From: Anaerofilum sp. An201
Lineage (GTDB): Bacteria > Bacillota > Clostridia > Oscillospirales > Ruminococcaceae
Direction: 5' to 3'
Assembly (NCBI RefSeq): GCF_002160015.1
Contig: NZ_NFJT01000013.1
Span: 23,346-87,345 of the forward strand
Length of the DNA stretch: 64,000 nt
Positions 18,770 through 27,471 of this stretch are shown here, in pieces. Numbering within the stretch: position 1 is the first letter of the stretch; the number at the start of each line of letters is the position of its first letter. Below the pieces are notes generated by a model. It did no database searches and was not told where the DNA came from. It was given only the letters and a program-made list of their open reading frames with translations. The position numbers were made by a program, and so were the translations under genes.

Positions 18770-19645
18770 ATGCAGTATACCATTGAAAATGAATTTTTGG
18801 TCCTGACCGTGGACAGCCGCGGCGCCGAGGCGGTGAGCCTGGTCTGGAAAGCCGACGGCAGCCAGCTGCTGTGGCAGGCCGACCCCGCCGTGTGGGGCCG
18901 CCACGCGCCGCAGCTGTTCCCCTACACCGGCCGCATCAAAGGGGGCGCTTTCACCGCCAAGGGGCGGGAATACAAGGCGGGCGCGCACGGCTTCGCCCGC
19001 GACCTGGAGCACACCCTGGCAGACAAAAAGGCCGACTGCCTGACCCTGGAGCTGCGTTCCAGCGAGGAGACGCTGGCGCGCTGGCCCTACGAGTTCGTCC
19101 TGCGCACCACCTACCGTCTGGAGGGCGCTTCGCTGGTGCACCACACCGAGGTGCAGAATCCCGGCAGTGAGACGCTGCGGTTCGGCTTTGGGTATCACCC
19201 GGGCTTCGTCTGCCCCTTCGACGCCGACCACCGCGCCGCCGATTACGATATCGTCTTCGACTGCCCCCAGACCCCGGTGGTGCAGGACACGCCGGACGGC
19301 CTGTGCGACGGCACCCATCTGCTGATGGAAAACAGCGCCGTGCTGCCGATGTCGGACGATATGTTCGCCAACGACTCCATCTGCCTGACCCGGCTGTCCG
19401 CCAAAACGCTGTCGGTGGCCGAGCGCGGGAGCGGCCGCCGCGTGGAGCTGGACATCGAGGGCTTCCCCTACGTGCTGCTGTGGAGCGCCCCCACCGAGCG
19501 GCTGAAATTCGTCTGCGTGGAGCCGTGGCATTCCCTGCCCGACCGTGTGGACGCCACCGGACGCTGGGAGGACAAGCCCTGCGCCGCCGCGCTGGAGCCG
19601 GGCGAGAACTGGAGCACGGCCCTGAAGGCCACCTTCGTCCGATGA
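18770..19645 (+). CDS. Aldose 1-epimerase family protein (LacX-like)
   Basis: 291 residues. A galactose-mutarotase-fold protein of the LacX/YihR-type subgroup. N-terminal YTIENEFLVLTVDSRGAEAVS and LLWQADPAVWGRHAPQLFPY are family signatures; FGFGYHPGFVCPF holds the catalytic His and VCVEPWHSLPD the catalytic Glu region. It should interconvert anomers of an aldose or sugar phosphate in the cytoplasm. The ATG follows AAGGAGG. Its stop overlaps the tcdA start by ATGA, so the two are translationally coupled. Confidence 0.85.
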   Translation: MQYTIENEFLVLTVDSRGAEAVSLVWKADGSQLLWQADPAVWGRHAPQLFPYTGRIKGGAFTAKGREYKAGAHGFARDLEHTLADKKADCLTLELRSSEETLARWPYEFVLRTTYRLEGASLVHHTEVQNPGSETLRFGFGYHPGFVCPFDADHRAADYDIVFDCPQTPVVQDTPDGLCDGTHLLMENSAVLPMSDDMFANDSICLTRLSAKTLSVAERGSGRRVELDIEGFPYVLLWSAPTERLKFVCVEPWHSLPDRVDATGRWEDKPCAAALEPGENWSTALKATFVR

Positions 19646-20376
19646 GCTGGTACGAGCGCAGCGCCCTGCTGCTGGGCGAGGATGGGATGCAGCGCCTGGC
19701 CGCCGCAACGGTGGCGGTGTTTGGTCTGGGCGGGGTGGGCAGCTATGCCGCCGAGGCGCTGGCGCGCAGCGGGGTGGGCAGCCTTGTGCTGGTGGACGAC
19801 GACGTGGTGGCCGAGAGCAACCTGAACCGCCAGCTGGTGGCGCTGCACAGCACCATCGGCCGCCCCAAGGCGGAGGTGGCCGCCGCCCGCATCGCGGACA
19901 TCGCCCCCGGCTGCCGGGTGCAGGCGGTGCGGCTGTTCTACACCCCCGAAACGGCGGACCGGCTGGACCTGTCCGGCTGCGATTATGTGATCGACGCCAT
20001 CGACACGGTGAGCGGAAAGCTGGAGATCCTCGCCCGCGCACAGGCGGCGGGGGTGCCGGCCATCAGCTGCATGGGCACCGGCAATAAGCTGCACCCGGAA
20101 AAGCTGTGCGTCACCACGCTGGACAAGACCGAGGGCTGCCCGCTGGCGCGGGTGATGCGGCGGGAGTGCCGCGCCCGCGGCATCGGGCCGGTGAAGGTGG
20201 TGTATTCCACCGAGCCGCCCATCCGCCACGCGGGCGCCTCTCTGCCCCAGACCGGCGCAGACTCCCGGCCCGGCCAGCCCAAACGGAGCACGCCCGGCAG
20301 CATGGCTTTTGTGCCGGGCTGCGCGGGGCTGATGCTGGCGGCCGAGGTGGTGCGCGCCATCGCGGGCGCGCCCTGA
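19642..20376 (+). CDS. tcdA: tRNA threonylcarbamoyladenosine dehydratase
   Basis: 244 residues of the ThiF/MoeB/E1-like superfamily. TcdA uses ATP to cyclise t6A37 of ANN-decoding tRNAs to ct6A. It has the Rossmann motif VAVFGLGGVGSYAAEALARSG, the acidic LVDDDVVAESNLNRQ with the Asn-Arg-Gln of E1 enzymes, DYVIDAIDTVSGKLEIL, and the TcdA-type end GSMAFVPGCAGLMLAAEVVR. No CxxC zinc pairs as in ThiF/MoeB are visible, which also favours TcdA. The start is fixed by the ATGA overlap with the epimerase gene. Confidence 0.9.
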   Translation: MSWYERSALLLGEDGMQRLAAATVAVFGLGGVGSYAAEALARSGVGSLVLVDDDVVAESNLNRQLVALHSTIGRPKAEVAAARIADIAPGCRVQAVRLFYTPETADRLDLSGCDYVIDAIDTVSGKLEILARAQAAGVPAISCMGTGNKLHPEKLCVTTLDKTEGCPLARVMRRECRARGIGPVKVVYSTEPPIRHAGASLPQTGADSRPGQPKRSTPGSMAFVPGCAGLMLAAEVVRAIAGAP

Positions 20377-20404
20377 CCGGCGCGCGCGTGCTGTTTGGAA
20401 CCCG

Positions 20405-20437
20405 CGGCCTGCCCGTTTGCGGCAGGCCGGTTTTCTT
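20405..20437 (+). terminator. Hairpin after tcdA
   Basis: 9-bp stem 20405-20413/20421-20429 followed by GTTTTCTTTG. It could reduce read-through into the next gene, whose start is 21 nt further. Confidence 0.55.
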
Positions 20438-20457
20438 TGCAAAGGAGTGTTGTTTCG

Positions 20458-21555
20458 ATGAGCGAATATCCCGTTGTGCTGGCGGCGCCCTCCCGCTATG
20501 TCCAGCAGCCCGGCCTGCTGAACGACCTGGGGCGGTGGTGCCGTCCGTTCTGCCCGGGCGGCAGCGTGCTGGTGATCGCCGCGCCGCACATCATGCCCCG
20601 CGCCGCGGCGCTGAAGGCCGGGTTTGCGCGGGAAGGGATGAAGATGGAGCTGGCAGAGTTCGGCGGCGAGTGCTGCAACGCCGAGATCAGCCGGCTGCGC
20701 GGCGCGATGCTGCGCGCCTGCTGCACGATGGTGGTGGGCATCGGCGGCGGCAAGGTGCTGGACACCGCCAAGGCGGTGGCGCATTTTCAGCAGGTGCCGG
20801 TGGCGGTGGCGCCCACAGCGGCCTCGTCCGACGCGCCCTGCAGCGCGCTGGCGGTGTTATACACCGCAGACGGACGTCTGGACCGCTATCTTCCGCTGAC
20901 GCAGAACCCCCAGCTGGTGCTGGCCGACAGCGAGGTGATCGCCGCCGCACCGCCGCGCCTGCTGGCGGCGGGCATGGGCGACGCACTGGCCACCTGGTAC
21001 GAAGCCCGCGCCTGCGCGCGCAGCCGGGCGGTGTGTTCCAGCGGCGGCGTGGCGGGCGCGGCGGCGCTGGCAATGGCGCGGGGATGCCGGGACATCCTGT
21101 TTGCGATGGGCGAGACGGCGCTGGCCGATGCAAAGGCAGGCCGCCGCACCGGCGCGGTGGAGCAGGTGATCGAGGTGAACCTCTACCTCAGCGGAGTGGG
21201 CTTTGAGAACGGCGGTCTGGCCGCCGCCCACGCGGTGAACAACGCCTTTTCCGGGGTGGGGCTGTGTCCCGGCGTGATGCACGGCGAGCTGGTGGCCTTC
21301 GGCCTGCTGGTGCAGCTGACGCTGGAACAGGACGACGAGGAATTCGCCCATGTGCTGCGGTTCTGCCGGATGGCCGGGCTGCCCTGCACGCTGGCCGACA
21401 TCGGATGCGGGCAGCTGGGCCCCGAGATGCTGGAGCTGGTGGCGGAAAAGGCGTGCGACGCCTCCGGCCCGATGAAAAACATGCCCTTCGCGGTGACGCC
21501 CGCCGCGCTGTGCGAGGCCATCCGCACCGCCAGCACGCGGGCGCAGGGGGAATAA
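20458..21555 (+). CDS. gldA: Glycerol dehydrogenase family protein
   Basis: 365 residues; ATG at 20458 with AAAGGAG 9 nt upstream. It is a GldA-type metal-dependent NAD dehydrogenase, oxidising glycerol to dihydroxyacetone or acting in reverse on small hydroxyketones. Motifs are VGIGGGKVLDTAKAVAHF (nucleotide), APTAASSDAPCSALAVLY, and metal ligands in AGMGDALATWYEA (Asp), AAHAVNNAF (His) and GVMHGELVAFG (His). In this setting it might connect to the dihydroxyacetone/propanediol chemistry of the fucose cluster, but the distance makes that speculative. Substrate specificity within the family varies. Confidence 0.85.
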   Translation: MSEYPVVLAAPSRYVQQPGLLNDLGRWCRPFCPGGSVLVIAAPHIMPRAAALKAGFAREGMKMELAEFGGECCNAEISRLRGAMLRACCTMVVGIGGGKVLDTAKAVAHFQQVPVAVAPTAASSDAPCSALAVLYTADGRLDRYLPLTQNPQLVLADSEVIAAAPPRLLAAGMGDALATWYEARACARSRAVCSSGGVAGAAALAMARGCRDILFAMGETALADAKAGRRTGAVEQVIEVNLYLSGVGFENGGLAAAHAVNNAFSGVGLCPGVMHGELVAFGLLVQLTLEQDDEEFAHVLRFCRMAGLPCTLADIGCGQLGPEMLELVAEKACDASGPMKNMPFAVTPAALCEAIRTASTRAQGE

Positions 21556-21621
21556 ACAACCGCTGGAGGGTATCGTAATCCTTCCCCTCCGCACAATCTT
21601 CCCGGCTTTCCCGGTCGTCTG

Positions 21622-21656
21622 CCGCCGTCCCGCTCTTGCGGGGCGGCGGATTTTTT
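21622..21656 (+). terminator. Terminator of gldA
   Basis: 12-bp stem (21622-21633 with 21638-21649, one wobble), loop TCTT, then A and six T. Confidence 0.85.
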
Positions 21657-21895
21657 ACCTTTATTTTACAGCGGCAGGCTATTGGATTTTACATCCGGTA
21701 TTGTATCCTATACAGGAAAGCCGACGGAGAAAGGCCGCATCACAGAAGCCCATTTCTTCGGGGCGAGCCCGGCGGAATGCCCCGCCATTTGCCCGCTCCA
21801 AACGTCGGCCGGTTCCTTTGAGCTGATCCATATCCTTATCTCTGCACGGAAACGACCCTCCCGCCGCACTGGCAGGAGGGCCGTTTCCCTTTTTG
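21657..21895. other. Intergenic stretch with a second terminator
   Basis: No gene is visible. Near its right end is a 14-position stem (21848-21861/21875-21888, one mismatch) followed by five T on the plus strand. It lies 8 nt beyond the ABC ATPase stop and probably serves as a back-to-back terminator for the convergent units. Confidence 0.6.
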
Positions 21896-23467
21896 TCAGA
21901 CGGGCGCGCCGTTCTGCATCGCCAGCACCCGGTCGGCGATCTTTTCGGCGGCAGCGCGGTCGTGGGTCACCACCAGCATCGCACAGCCGGCGGCGTTCTG
22001 CACCCCTTTCAGCATCCGCAGCACATTGGCCCGGCTGGAGGCGTCCAGCATAGCGGTGGGCTCGTCGGCGATCAGGACCGACGGCTGCATGGTCAGCGCG
22101 CGCGCCAGCGCCAGCCGCTGCAATTGCCCGCCCGAAAGCTCCCCCGCGCACCGCTGCAAAAACGCCTCGCCGGCGGGAAGGCCCACCATCTCCAGCGCCC
22201 GGCAGACGGCCTCCCGCGCCTCCTGTTCGCCGTGGTACAGACCGGCCAGCAGTCCCGGCTCGGCCGCCGCCCGCAGCACCGTAAAGCGCGGGTTCACGGC
22301 GGCGGCGCTGTCCTGCGCCACCAGCTGCATCCCGCCGGGGCGGTCCATCCGGCCGCTCTCCCCTTCAAACTCTATCGTCCCGGCGTCGGGCGCGAGGAAT
22401 CCCGCCGCCACCGCACACAGGGTGCTCTTGCCGCTGCCGGCCGGTCCGGTGAGGGCCACCGTTTCGCCCGCGTACAGCTCCAGCGCCGCATCTCGCAGCA
22501 CCGGCTGCCCGCCCAGCGCCTTGTGTATCCCCCGCAGCCGCATCCGGCAGACCACGCCGCCCCGGTGGCAGGCCAGCTTTCGCCCGTCCTGCATTTTCAC
22601 AAGCGGCGGCTGCCTCTCGGCGCAGGCGGGGACGCTCTGGGTGCAGCGGGCGCAGAAAACGCACCCCTTCCCCTCCGGTCCCTTTGCCGGGCGGATGCCC
22701 CACAGGTCCCGCAGCGGATACAGCTCGGGGAAGGAGGCCAGCAGGCCGCGGGTGTAGGGGTGGCGGGGGGATTCGAGCAGCTGCTGTGTGCCGCCCTCCT
22801 CCACCAGCTGCCCGCCGTACAGCACCAGCGTGCGGTCGGCCGCCCGCCGGGCCACCGTGACGTCGTGGGTGACGGTGACGGTGGCGATGCCCTGCGCATG
22901 CAGTTTGTCCACAAAGCGCAGAAAATCCTCCCGCGCGTTCTCGTCCAACGCGCTGGTGGGCTCGTCCAGCAGCAAGAGCGGCGGGCGCAGGGCGGCCGCC
23001 ATCGCCAGCATGCACTTCTGGGCCATCCCGCCCGACAATTGCCCCGGCGTTTTGTCCAGCGTCCCGTCCGGCAGGCCCGCCTCCTCCAGCAAGGCCCTGG
23101 CCCGGGCGGGCCACGCGGCGCGGGGATACCGCCGCGCCAGCACCTCGCACAGCTGGGCATAGACGGTGGCGGACGGGTTCATCCACTGGGCGGCGTTCTG
23201 AAAGCAGAGGGCAAACTGCTCCATCCGCAGCGCCCGCAGCTGCGTTTCCCGCATCGCCCCGATGTCCTGCCCGGCCAGCAAGATCTGCCCCGACACGGCG
23301 GCGCGGGGGGCGTCCAGCCTTGCCAGCGCCCGCAGCAGGGTGGTTTTGCCGCTGCCGGATTCCCCCAGCACCGCCACCCGCTCGCCCGGCTGTACCGCCA
23401 GGTCCAGCGGGCCCAGCACAAAGCCGGGATATTCCACCCGCAGTCCCTTTGCTTCAAGCAGCGCCAT
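21896..23467 (-). CDS. Fused double ATPase of a peptide/nickel-type ABC importer (DppD-DppF)
   Basis: 523 residues from the ATG at 23467 (GGGAGGAAAACAGG before it). Two complete ABC domains in one chain. First: Walker A GESGSGKTTLLRAL, signature LSGGMAQKCMLAMAA, Walker B LLLLDEPTSALDE, ending with the Opp/Dpp-type Cys-rich GCVFCARCTQSVPAC. Second: Walker A GPAGSGKSTLCAVAAG, signature LSGGQLQRLALARAL, Walker B VLIADEPTAMLD. Normally these are two genes (DppD/NikD and DppF/NikE). It overlaps the preceding permease by 14 nt and is the last gene of the operon. Substrate (peptide, nickel or other) is not decided. Confidence 0.9.
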   Translation of the reverse strand: MALLEAKGLRVEYPGFVLGPLDLAVQPGERVAVLGESGSGKTTLLRALARLDAPRAAVSGQILLAGQDIGAMRETQLRALRMEQFALCFQNAAQWMNPSATVYAQLCEVLARRYPRAAWPARARALLEEAGLPDGTLDKTPGQLSGGMAQKCMLAMAAALRPPLLLLDEPTSALDENAREDFLRFVDKLHAQGIATVTVTHDVTVARRAADRTLVLYGGQLVEEGGTQQLLESPRHPYTRGLLASFPELYPLRDLWGIRPAKGPEGKGCVFCARCTQSVPACAERQPPLVKMQDGRKLACHRGGVVCRMRLRGIHKALGGQPVLRDAALELYAGETVALTGPAGSGKSTLCAVAAGFLAPDAGTIEFEGESGRMDRPGGMQLVAQDSAAAVNPRFTVLRAAAEPGLLAGLYHGEQEAREAVCRALEMVGLPAGEAFLQRCAGELSGGQLQRLALARALTMQPSVLIADEPTAMLDASSRANVLRMLKGVQNAAGCAMLVVTHDRAAAEKIADRVLAMQNGAPV

Positions 23468-24296
23468 CCTGTTTTCCTCCCGTTGCACGGCCGGGCAGCC
23501 GCCGTTCCAGCCAGCGGGCCAGCAGCCGCACGCACAGCAGTGTGCACAGCAGCGCCAGCACCGGCGGCAGCAGCCACCACAGCCAGTAATCTGTGAAATA
23601 AATGCCCGAAAAGCGGCTGGCTTTGCTGATCATCAGCCCCCACGAGCGGGCCAGCGGGTCGCCCAGGCCCAGATAGGCCAGCGACGATTCCTGCAAAATC
23701 GCCCGCCCGCAGACGCCCAGCCCGTTCACCGCCGCAAGGCCCAGCACCTCCGGCAGGATGTGGGCGCGCAGGATATACCACAGCCCGCCGCCGTACCGCG
23801 CCGCCAGCCGCACATACATCCGCCCCCGCACCGCGGCGGCCGCCGCCCGCACCTGCTTGGCGATGGGCGCCCAGCTGAACAGGGTGATGATGAGCGCCAG
23901 CACCGCGCGGCTCTGGCCGAAAAAGGCCCCCAGCACCACCAGCACCGGCAGCTGCGGCATGGCGAGAAACAGGTGGATGACGAGATCCACCGCCGCGGCC
24001 GCCCCGCCGGGAGCCAGTGCCGCCGCCATGCCCGCCGCCGTTCCCAGCACAAAGGCCCCCGCCGCGCAGACAAGCCCCAGCGCCATGCTGGAGAAAAAGC
24101 CGCCGGACAGCTGGGCGTAGATGTCCACCCCCAGATTGTCGGTGCCCAGCAGATGCCCCGCGCCGGGCGGCTGGAGGGAATCGCCGCTGGGCAGGTCGGC
24201 CGGGCGGGGATTGGCCCACAGCCCCAGCGCGAAAAACACCGCCAGCGCCGCCAGCATGCCGCCCAGCACAAAGGCCGGCCAGTTTTTGCGCATCAT
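23454..24296 (-). CDS. ABC importer permease, DppC/NikC type
   Basis: 280 residues, start ATG at 24296 overlapping the upstream permease stop (ATGA). Six predicted membrane helices, beginning WPAFVLGGMLAALAVFFALGL. The DppC hallmark HLLGTDNLGVDIYAQLSGG follows the first helix, and RGRMYVRLAARYGGGLWYILRAHILP corresponds to the EAA loop that docks on the ATPase. SSLAYLGLGDPLARSWG is the usual C-type ending. It forms the channel with the DppB-type partner. Confidence 0.88.
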   Translation of the reverse strand: MMRKNWPAFVLGGMLAALAVFFALGLWANPRPADLPSGDSLQPPGAGHLLGTDNLGVDIYAQLSGGFFSSMALGLVCAAGAFVLGTAAGMAAALAPGGAAAAVDLVIHLFLAMPQLPVLVVLGAFFGQSRAVLALIITLFSWAPIAKQVRAAAAAVRGRMYVRLAARYGGGLWYILRAHILPEVLGLAAVNGLGVCGRAILQESSLAYLGLGDPLARSWGLMISKASRFSGIYFTDYWLWWLLPPVLALLCTLLCVRLLARWLERRLPGRATGGKQDGAA

Positions 24297-25249
24297 GCCG
24301 CCCCCCTTTTCCGGTTGATCCAGTCGCCCGCCGCCAGGCTGCACACCATCAGCAGCGCCGACAGCCCGAACACCCCCTGCAGCATCGGGTAATCGCGGTA
24401 GCGCACCGCCTCGCGCATCACGGTGCCCACCCCCGGATAGCCAAAGACGTTCTCCACCAGCAGCGCGCCGCCCAGCGCCTGCCCCAGACCGAGAAAGGCG
24501 CGGGCAATGATGGGGGGCGCGGCGTTGCGCAGCAGGTACACCCGCCGGATGCGCCCCTCGGCCAGCCCCTTGGCGCGCGCGCCGGTGAGATACGGCCGGG
24601 AGGCCACCGCCAGACAGCTGGCGCGGGCGGTGAAGAAAAAGCCCGGCGTCATCACCAGCCACAGCGACACCGTCGGCAGCAGCGCGTGCAGCGCGAGGTC
24701 TGCCAGCCGCTGCACCGGACCGGTATAGACGGCAAAGGCGGTCTCTCCCCCGCCCAGCGGCAGCCATCCGCTGGGGGCGGCCACGCAGAACAGAAGCAAA
24801 AGGCCGATGAGATACGGCGGCGTCTCACACAGCAGCGACGCCGCCGCGGGCAGCACCCGGTCGGCCCTCTCGCTGCGCACGCACCACAGCGCCAGCGCCA
24901 CCCCGGCGGCGAGGCTGGCCGCCAGGCTCACCGCCATCAGACCCGCCGTCCAGGGCAGGCGCTGGGCCAGCACCTCGGCCACCGGCATGTGGTAGTGGAT
25001 GCTGTAGCCCCAGTCCCCGCGCAGGTTTCGGGACACTGTGTCCCGAAACTGCTGTGCCAGCGGTTTGTCCAGCCCGTACCATTCCCGCAGCTGCTCCAGC
25101 TGCTCGGCGGTGTAGGCGGCGTCCATCTCCTCGCCGCCCACCGCGCTGGAATACTGCAGCGGGTCGCCGGGCATCAGGCGGGGAAGGAAAAAGTTGAACA
25201 GGTACAGCGCCACCAGCGTGGCCGCAAACAGCAGCGCTCTGCGCTTCAT
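24293..25249 (-). CDS. ABC importer permease, DppB/NikB type
   Basis: 318 residues from the ATG at 25249 (AAAGGGGG 7 nt upstream). Six helices; N-terminal LYLFNFFLPRLMPGDPL and GLDKPLAQQFRDTVSRNLRG are characteristic of B-type subunits, ARAKGLAEGRIRRVYLLRNA is the EAA loop, and VENVFGYPGVGTVMREAVRYRDYP closes the core. A 133-nt spacer containing a REP-like repeat separates it from the binding-protein gene, so differential expression is likely. Confidence 0.88.
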   Translation of the reverse strand: MKRRALLFAATLVALYLFNFFLPRLMPGDPLQYSSAVGGEEMDAAYTAEQLEQLREWYGLDKPLAQQFRDTVSRNLRGDWGYSIHYHMPVAEVLAQRLPWTAGLMAVSLAASLAAGVALALWCVRSERADRVLPAAASLLCETPPYLIGLLLLFCVAAPSGWLPLGGGETAFAVYTGPVQRLADLALHALLPTVSLWLVMTPGFFFTARASCLAVASRPYLTGARAKGLAEGRIRRVYLLRNAAPPIIARAFLGLGQALGGALLVENVFGYPGVGTVMREAVRYRDYPMLQGVFGLSALLMVCSLAAGDWINRKRGAA

Positions 25250-25273
25250 CGGTTTTCCCCCTTTCGTTCCATG

Positions 25274-25330
25274 CCAAAGGCTTCCCCCTGGGGGGAAGCT
25301 GTCACGCGAAGCGTGACTGATGAGGGGAAG
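25274..25330 (+). repeat. REP-like double-hairpin repeat, copy 2
   Basis: Begins CCAAAGG, has a CTTCCCCC/GGGGGAAG stem, then GTCACGC/GCGTGAC, then TGATGAGGGGAAG. It lies between the substrate-binding-protein gene and the first permease gene and could attenuate or protect the mRNA there. Confidence 0.75.
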
Positions 25331-25382
25331 TCCGGCGGACCGCACCCGCTCCCCCCAGCCGCTGTGCAGGCATCCGCTCTGC

Positions 25383-26942
25383 TCACCGCAGCATATACGA
25401 CAGCCGGTTCTGCTCGGCCTGCTGATAGGCATAGGTCTTCATCCATCCGTCGTACACATCCTTGCGGTACATCGAATAGGATGACCTGGTGGCCACCACC
25501 ACCAGCGGGATCTCCCGGCTGATCTCCACCTGCAGCTCGGCCAGCAGCTCCTTGCGCCTGTCCGGGTCGGGTTCCGCCTTTTGTGCGTCGGCCAGCGCGG
25601 TGATGGCCGCGTTTTCGTATCCGATCGGCCCCATGTTGTGGGGGTTGCCGCCCTTGTTTTTGGCGGTGTCGGAGAAAACGGTGCGCAGATAATCGGGCGG
25701 ATTGTTCCCCCATCCGCCGTTCGACACCAGCGCCAGCTCGTAATCGCCCGCATTCACCATCTGGTCGCGAGTGGCGGAGTCATACGCCTGCACCGTCACC
25801 GCCACGCCCGCCGCCCGCAGATCGTTCGCCAGCAGCTCGGCGATGGCCAGGTCGTCGCCGGAATCGGCGCACAGCATCGTCAGCTCCAGCCCCAGCGGCT
25901 CCAGCAATGCCTTCGCCTTGCCGGGCCGGTAGGGATACTGCACGCAGCCGGGCGCGTAGTAGGGGCTGGAGGGCGGCACATACCCCGCGCTGCCCACGCT
26001 GCCCGCGCCGCGGAATACCTTGTCCACCACCGCCTGCCGGTCCAGCGCCCAATACAGCGCCTCACGCAGCGATTTGTCCAGCAGCTGCGGGCATTTTTCA
26101 AAGTTCACCAGCAGCTTTGTGCCCATGTCGTCGCTCTTTTCCACCAGCCCGATCGACGGGTCGTCCCGGTAGCGTCCGGCCAGGTCGGCGGGCATGTCGG
26201 TGATGTCGATCTCGCCCCTCTCAAAGGACAGCAGCGGATCGCTCACCGGCACGAACAGCACCCGCTGGGCCGCCGGGGTGCCCGCGCAGAAATCGTTTTG
26301 GGCGGTGAACTCATAGCTGCCGGTGGCCGCGTCGTAGCCGGTGCAGGCATACGCGCCGCTGCCCACCAGATAGCCCTCGCCGGTGTAGGTGTAGGGGTCG
26401 TCCACCTGTTCCCAGATGTGCCTGGGCAGGATCACAAAGCTGCCCAGCGCCGACAGGGTGTCGGCGTCGGTGCGGGCGGCGGTGATGGTGATGGTGCGCT
26501 CGTCCTGCACCGCATAGCTCTCCACCAGGAAGGCGTCCCCCGCCCCCAGGCTGGCCGACACCGGCGGATGGGCGCGGTAGTAGTCGATGGTGAAGGCCAC
26601 GTCGGCAGTGGTGAGCGGGGTGCCGTCCTGGAACTTTGCGCCCTCGCGCAGGGTGAAGGTGTACTCGCTGCCGCTTTGCCGCCAGCTCTCGGCCAGCCAG
26701 CCCACGTCGCCCGTCTCGTCCTTTTCGAGCAGGCTGCCGTAGACCAGCCGCATCCTGGCCTGGCCCGGCCCGCGGGACTGGTGCAGAAAGGGGTTGGGCG
26801 CGCCCCAGTCGGTGCCGCCCGCCAGACGCAGCGTCTGCACCTGGCCGGGCAGCAGGCTGCCCGTCTGGGACGCCGGGGCCGCACAGCCTGCCAGCAGCGC
26901 CAGCGCCAGCAGCACGGACAGGAGGCGTTTGCGGTATTTCAT
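25383..26942 (-). CDS. ABC importer substrate-binding lipoprotein (SBP_bac_5)
   Basis: 519 residues from the ATG at 26942 (AAAGGATGA before it). Signal peptide LLSVLLALALLAGCAAP has a lipobox (LLAGC). The mature part is a family 5 extracellular solute-binding protein: WLAESWRQSGSEYTFTLREG, AKFQDGTPLTTADVAFTIDY is the family's usual motif, and SLREALYWALDRQAVVDKVF follows. Such proteins bind peptides, nickel complexes or other small ligands. It is the first gene of the transporter operon, controlled by the structured leader upstream. Ligand not inferable from the sequence. Confidence 0.9.
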   Translation of the reverse strand: MKYRKRLLSVLLALALLAGCAAPASQTGSLLPGQVQTLRLAGGTDWGAPNPFLHQSRGPGQARMRLVYGSLLEKDETGDVGWLAESWRQSGSEYTFTLREGAKFQDGTPLTTADVAFTIDYYRAHPPVSASLGAGDAFLVESYAVQDERTITITAARTDADTLSALGSFVILPRHIWEQVDDPYTYTGEGYLVGSGAYACTGYDAATGSYEFTAQNDFCAGTPAAQRVLFVPVSDPLLSFERGEIDITDMPADLAGRYRDDPSIGLVEKSDDMGTKLLVNFEKCPQLLDKSLREALYWALDRQAVVDKVFRGAGSVGSAGYVPPSSPYYAPGCVQYPYRPGKAKALLEPLGLELTMLCADSGDDLAIAELLANDLRAAGVAVTVQAYDSATRDQMVNAGDYELALVSNGGWGNNPPDYLRTVFSDTAKNKGGNPHNMGPIGYENAAITALADAQKAEPDPDRRKELLAELQVEISREIPLVVVATRSSYSMYRKDVYDGWMKTYAYQQAEQNRLSYMLR

Positions 26943-27165
26943 CGTCTCATCCTTTCGTTTTTCATGGCACGGCCGCAAAAAAGCGGCCAGACAGGGCGGA
27001 ACTCCTTCCGTCTGCCTGGCCGCTGCGTGTCTGCCCGATGGCCGGGAACTGCTGCTCCGGAACAAGGCGGGGCCTGCCTGGCCCCTCTGCGCGCGAGCCG
27101 GTTGTGCGCATGGTTCTGTGCGGGGCGCTGTGCGCCGCCCGCCGGTCTTCCTGACCGGCCGATAC
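26943..27165 (-). promoter_or_regulatory. Structured 5' leader with intrinsic terminator (candidate riboswitch/attenuator)
   Basis: From the predicted start of transcription to the ATG is about 220 nt, GC-rich, with hairpins at 27142-27147/27153-27158 and around 27121-27136. Another has arms GGGGCC/GGCCCC near 27069-27086. Last is a long terminator: outer stem 26982-26990/27016-27024, extended inward, with six T on the minus strand (26977-26982) 35 nt before the start codon. The ten bases forming the 5' arm of the terminator (27012-27021) occur again identically at 27074-27083, so the 3' arm could pair with the earlier copy instead, an antiterminator arrangement. I could not match it to a riboswitch class. 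Confidence 0.6.
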
Positions 27166-27201
27166 AGTATCAGCATACCATATCCCGCCCCGCGCTGTCA
27201 A
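27161..27201 (-). promoter_or_regulatory. Promoter of the ABC transporter operon with palindrome at the start site
   Basis: On the minus strand TTGACA (27201-27196), 18-nt spacer, TATGCT (27177-27172). The 11-nt palindrome GATACAGTATC (27161-27171) covers the expected transcription start and could be a repressor operator. Confidence 0.7.
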
Positions 27202-27354
27202 CGCGCCGCACGGCGCCAAAAACTTGTTCGCTTCCAAACAAGACTTGTGCAAATAGGCAAATTTCCATTTTATTCCCAGCGAATTATGCAACGTTTTGTC
27301 CTGTTTTCACGGTTTTGCAAAGGGAAACCGGGGATTTTTTGTCGCTGTTTGCTC

Positions 27355-27384
27355 TTGAAATCAAGGGCGAAAAATGGCTAAAAT
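27355..27384 (+). promoter_or_regulatory. Promoter of the dehydratase-activase operon
   Basis: TTGAAA (27355-27360), 18-nt spacer, TAAAAT (27379-27384). It is 88 nt upstream of the TTG start, and the stretch 27385-27471 is AT-rich and shows nothing else firm. Confidence 0.6.
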
Positions 27385-27471
27385 GAATATGACCCATCGA
27401 AAGACGGGCTATTTTGTTGTACAATCCTATTCTACTATATTAAATAAGTAAGGCGGAAAGGGGTTTTTTGC

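Noticed and set aside
21657..21895. Possible riboswitch in the gap after gldA
   Set aside because: Both flanking genes end here (convergent), so there is no downstream gene to regulate; only terminators are seen.
26962..27112. Leader peptide (about 49 codons) inside the ABC-operon leader
   Set aside because: No ribosome-binding site and no run of regulatory codons; the terminator and duplicated arm explain the region better.
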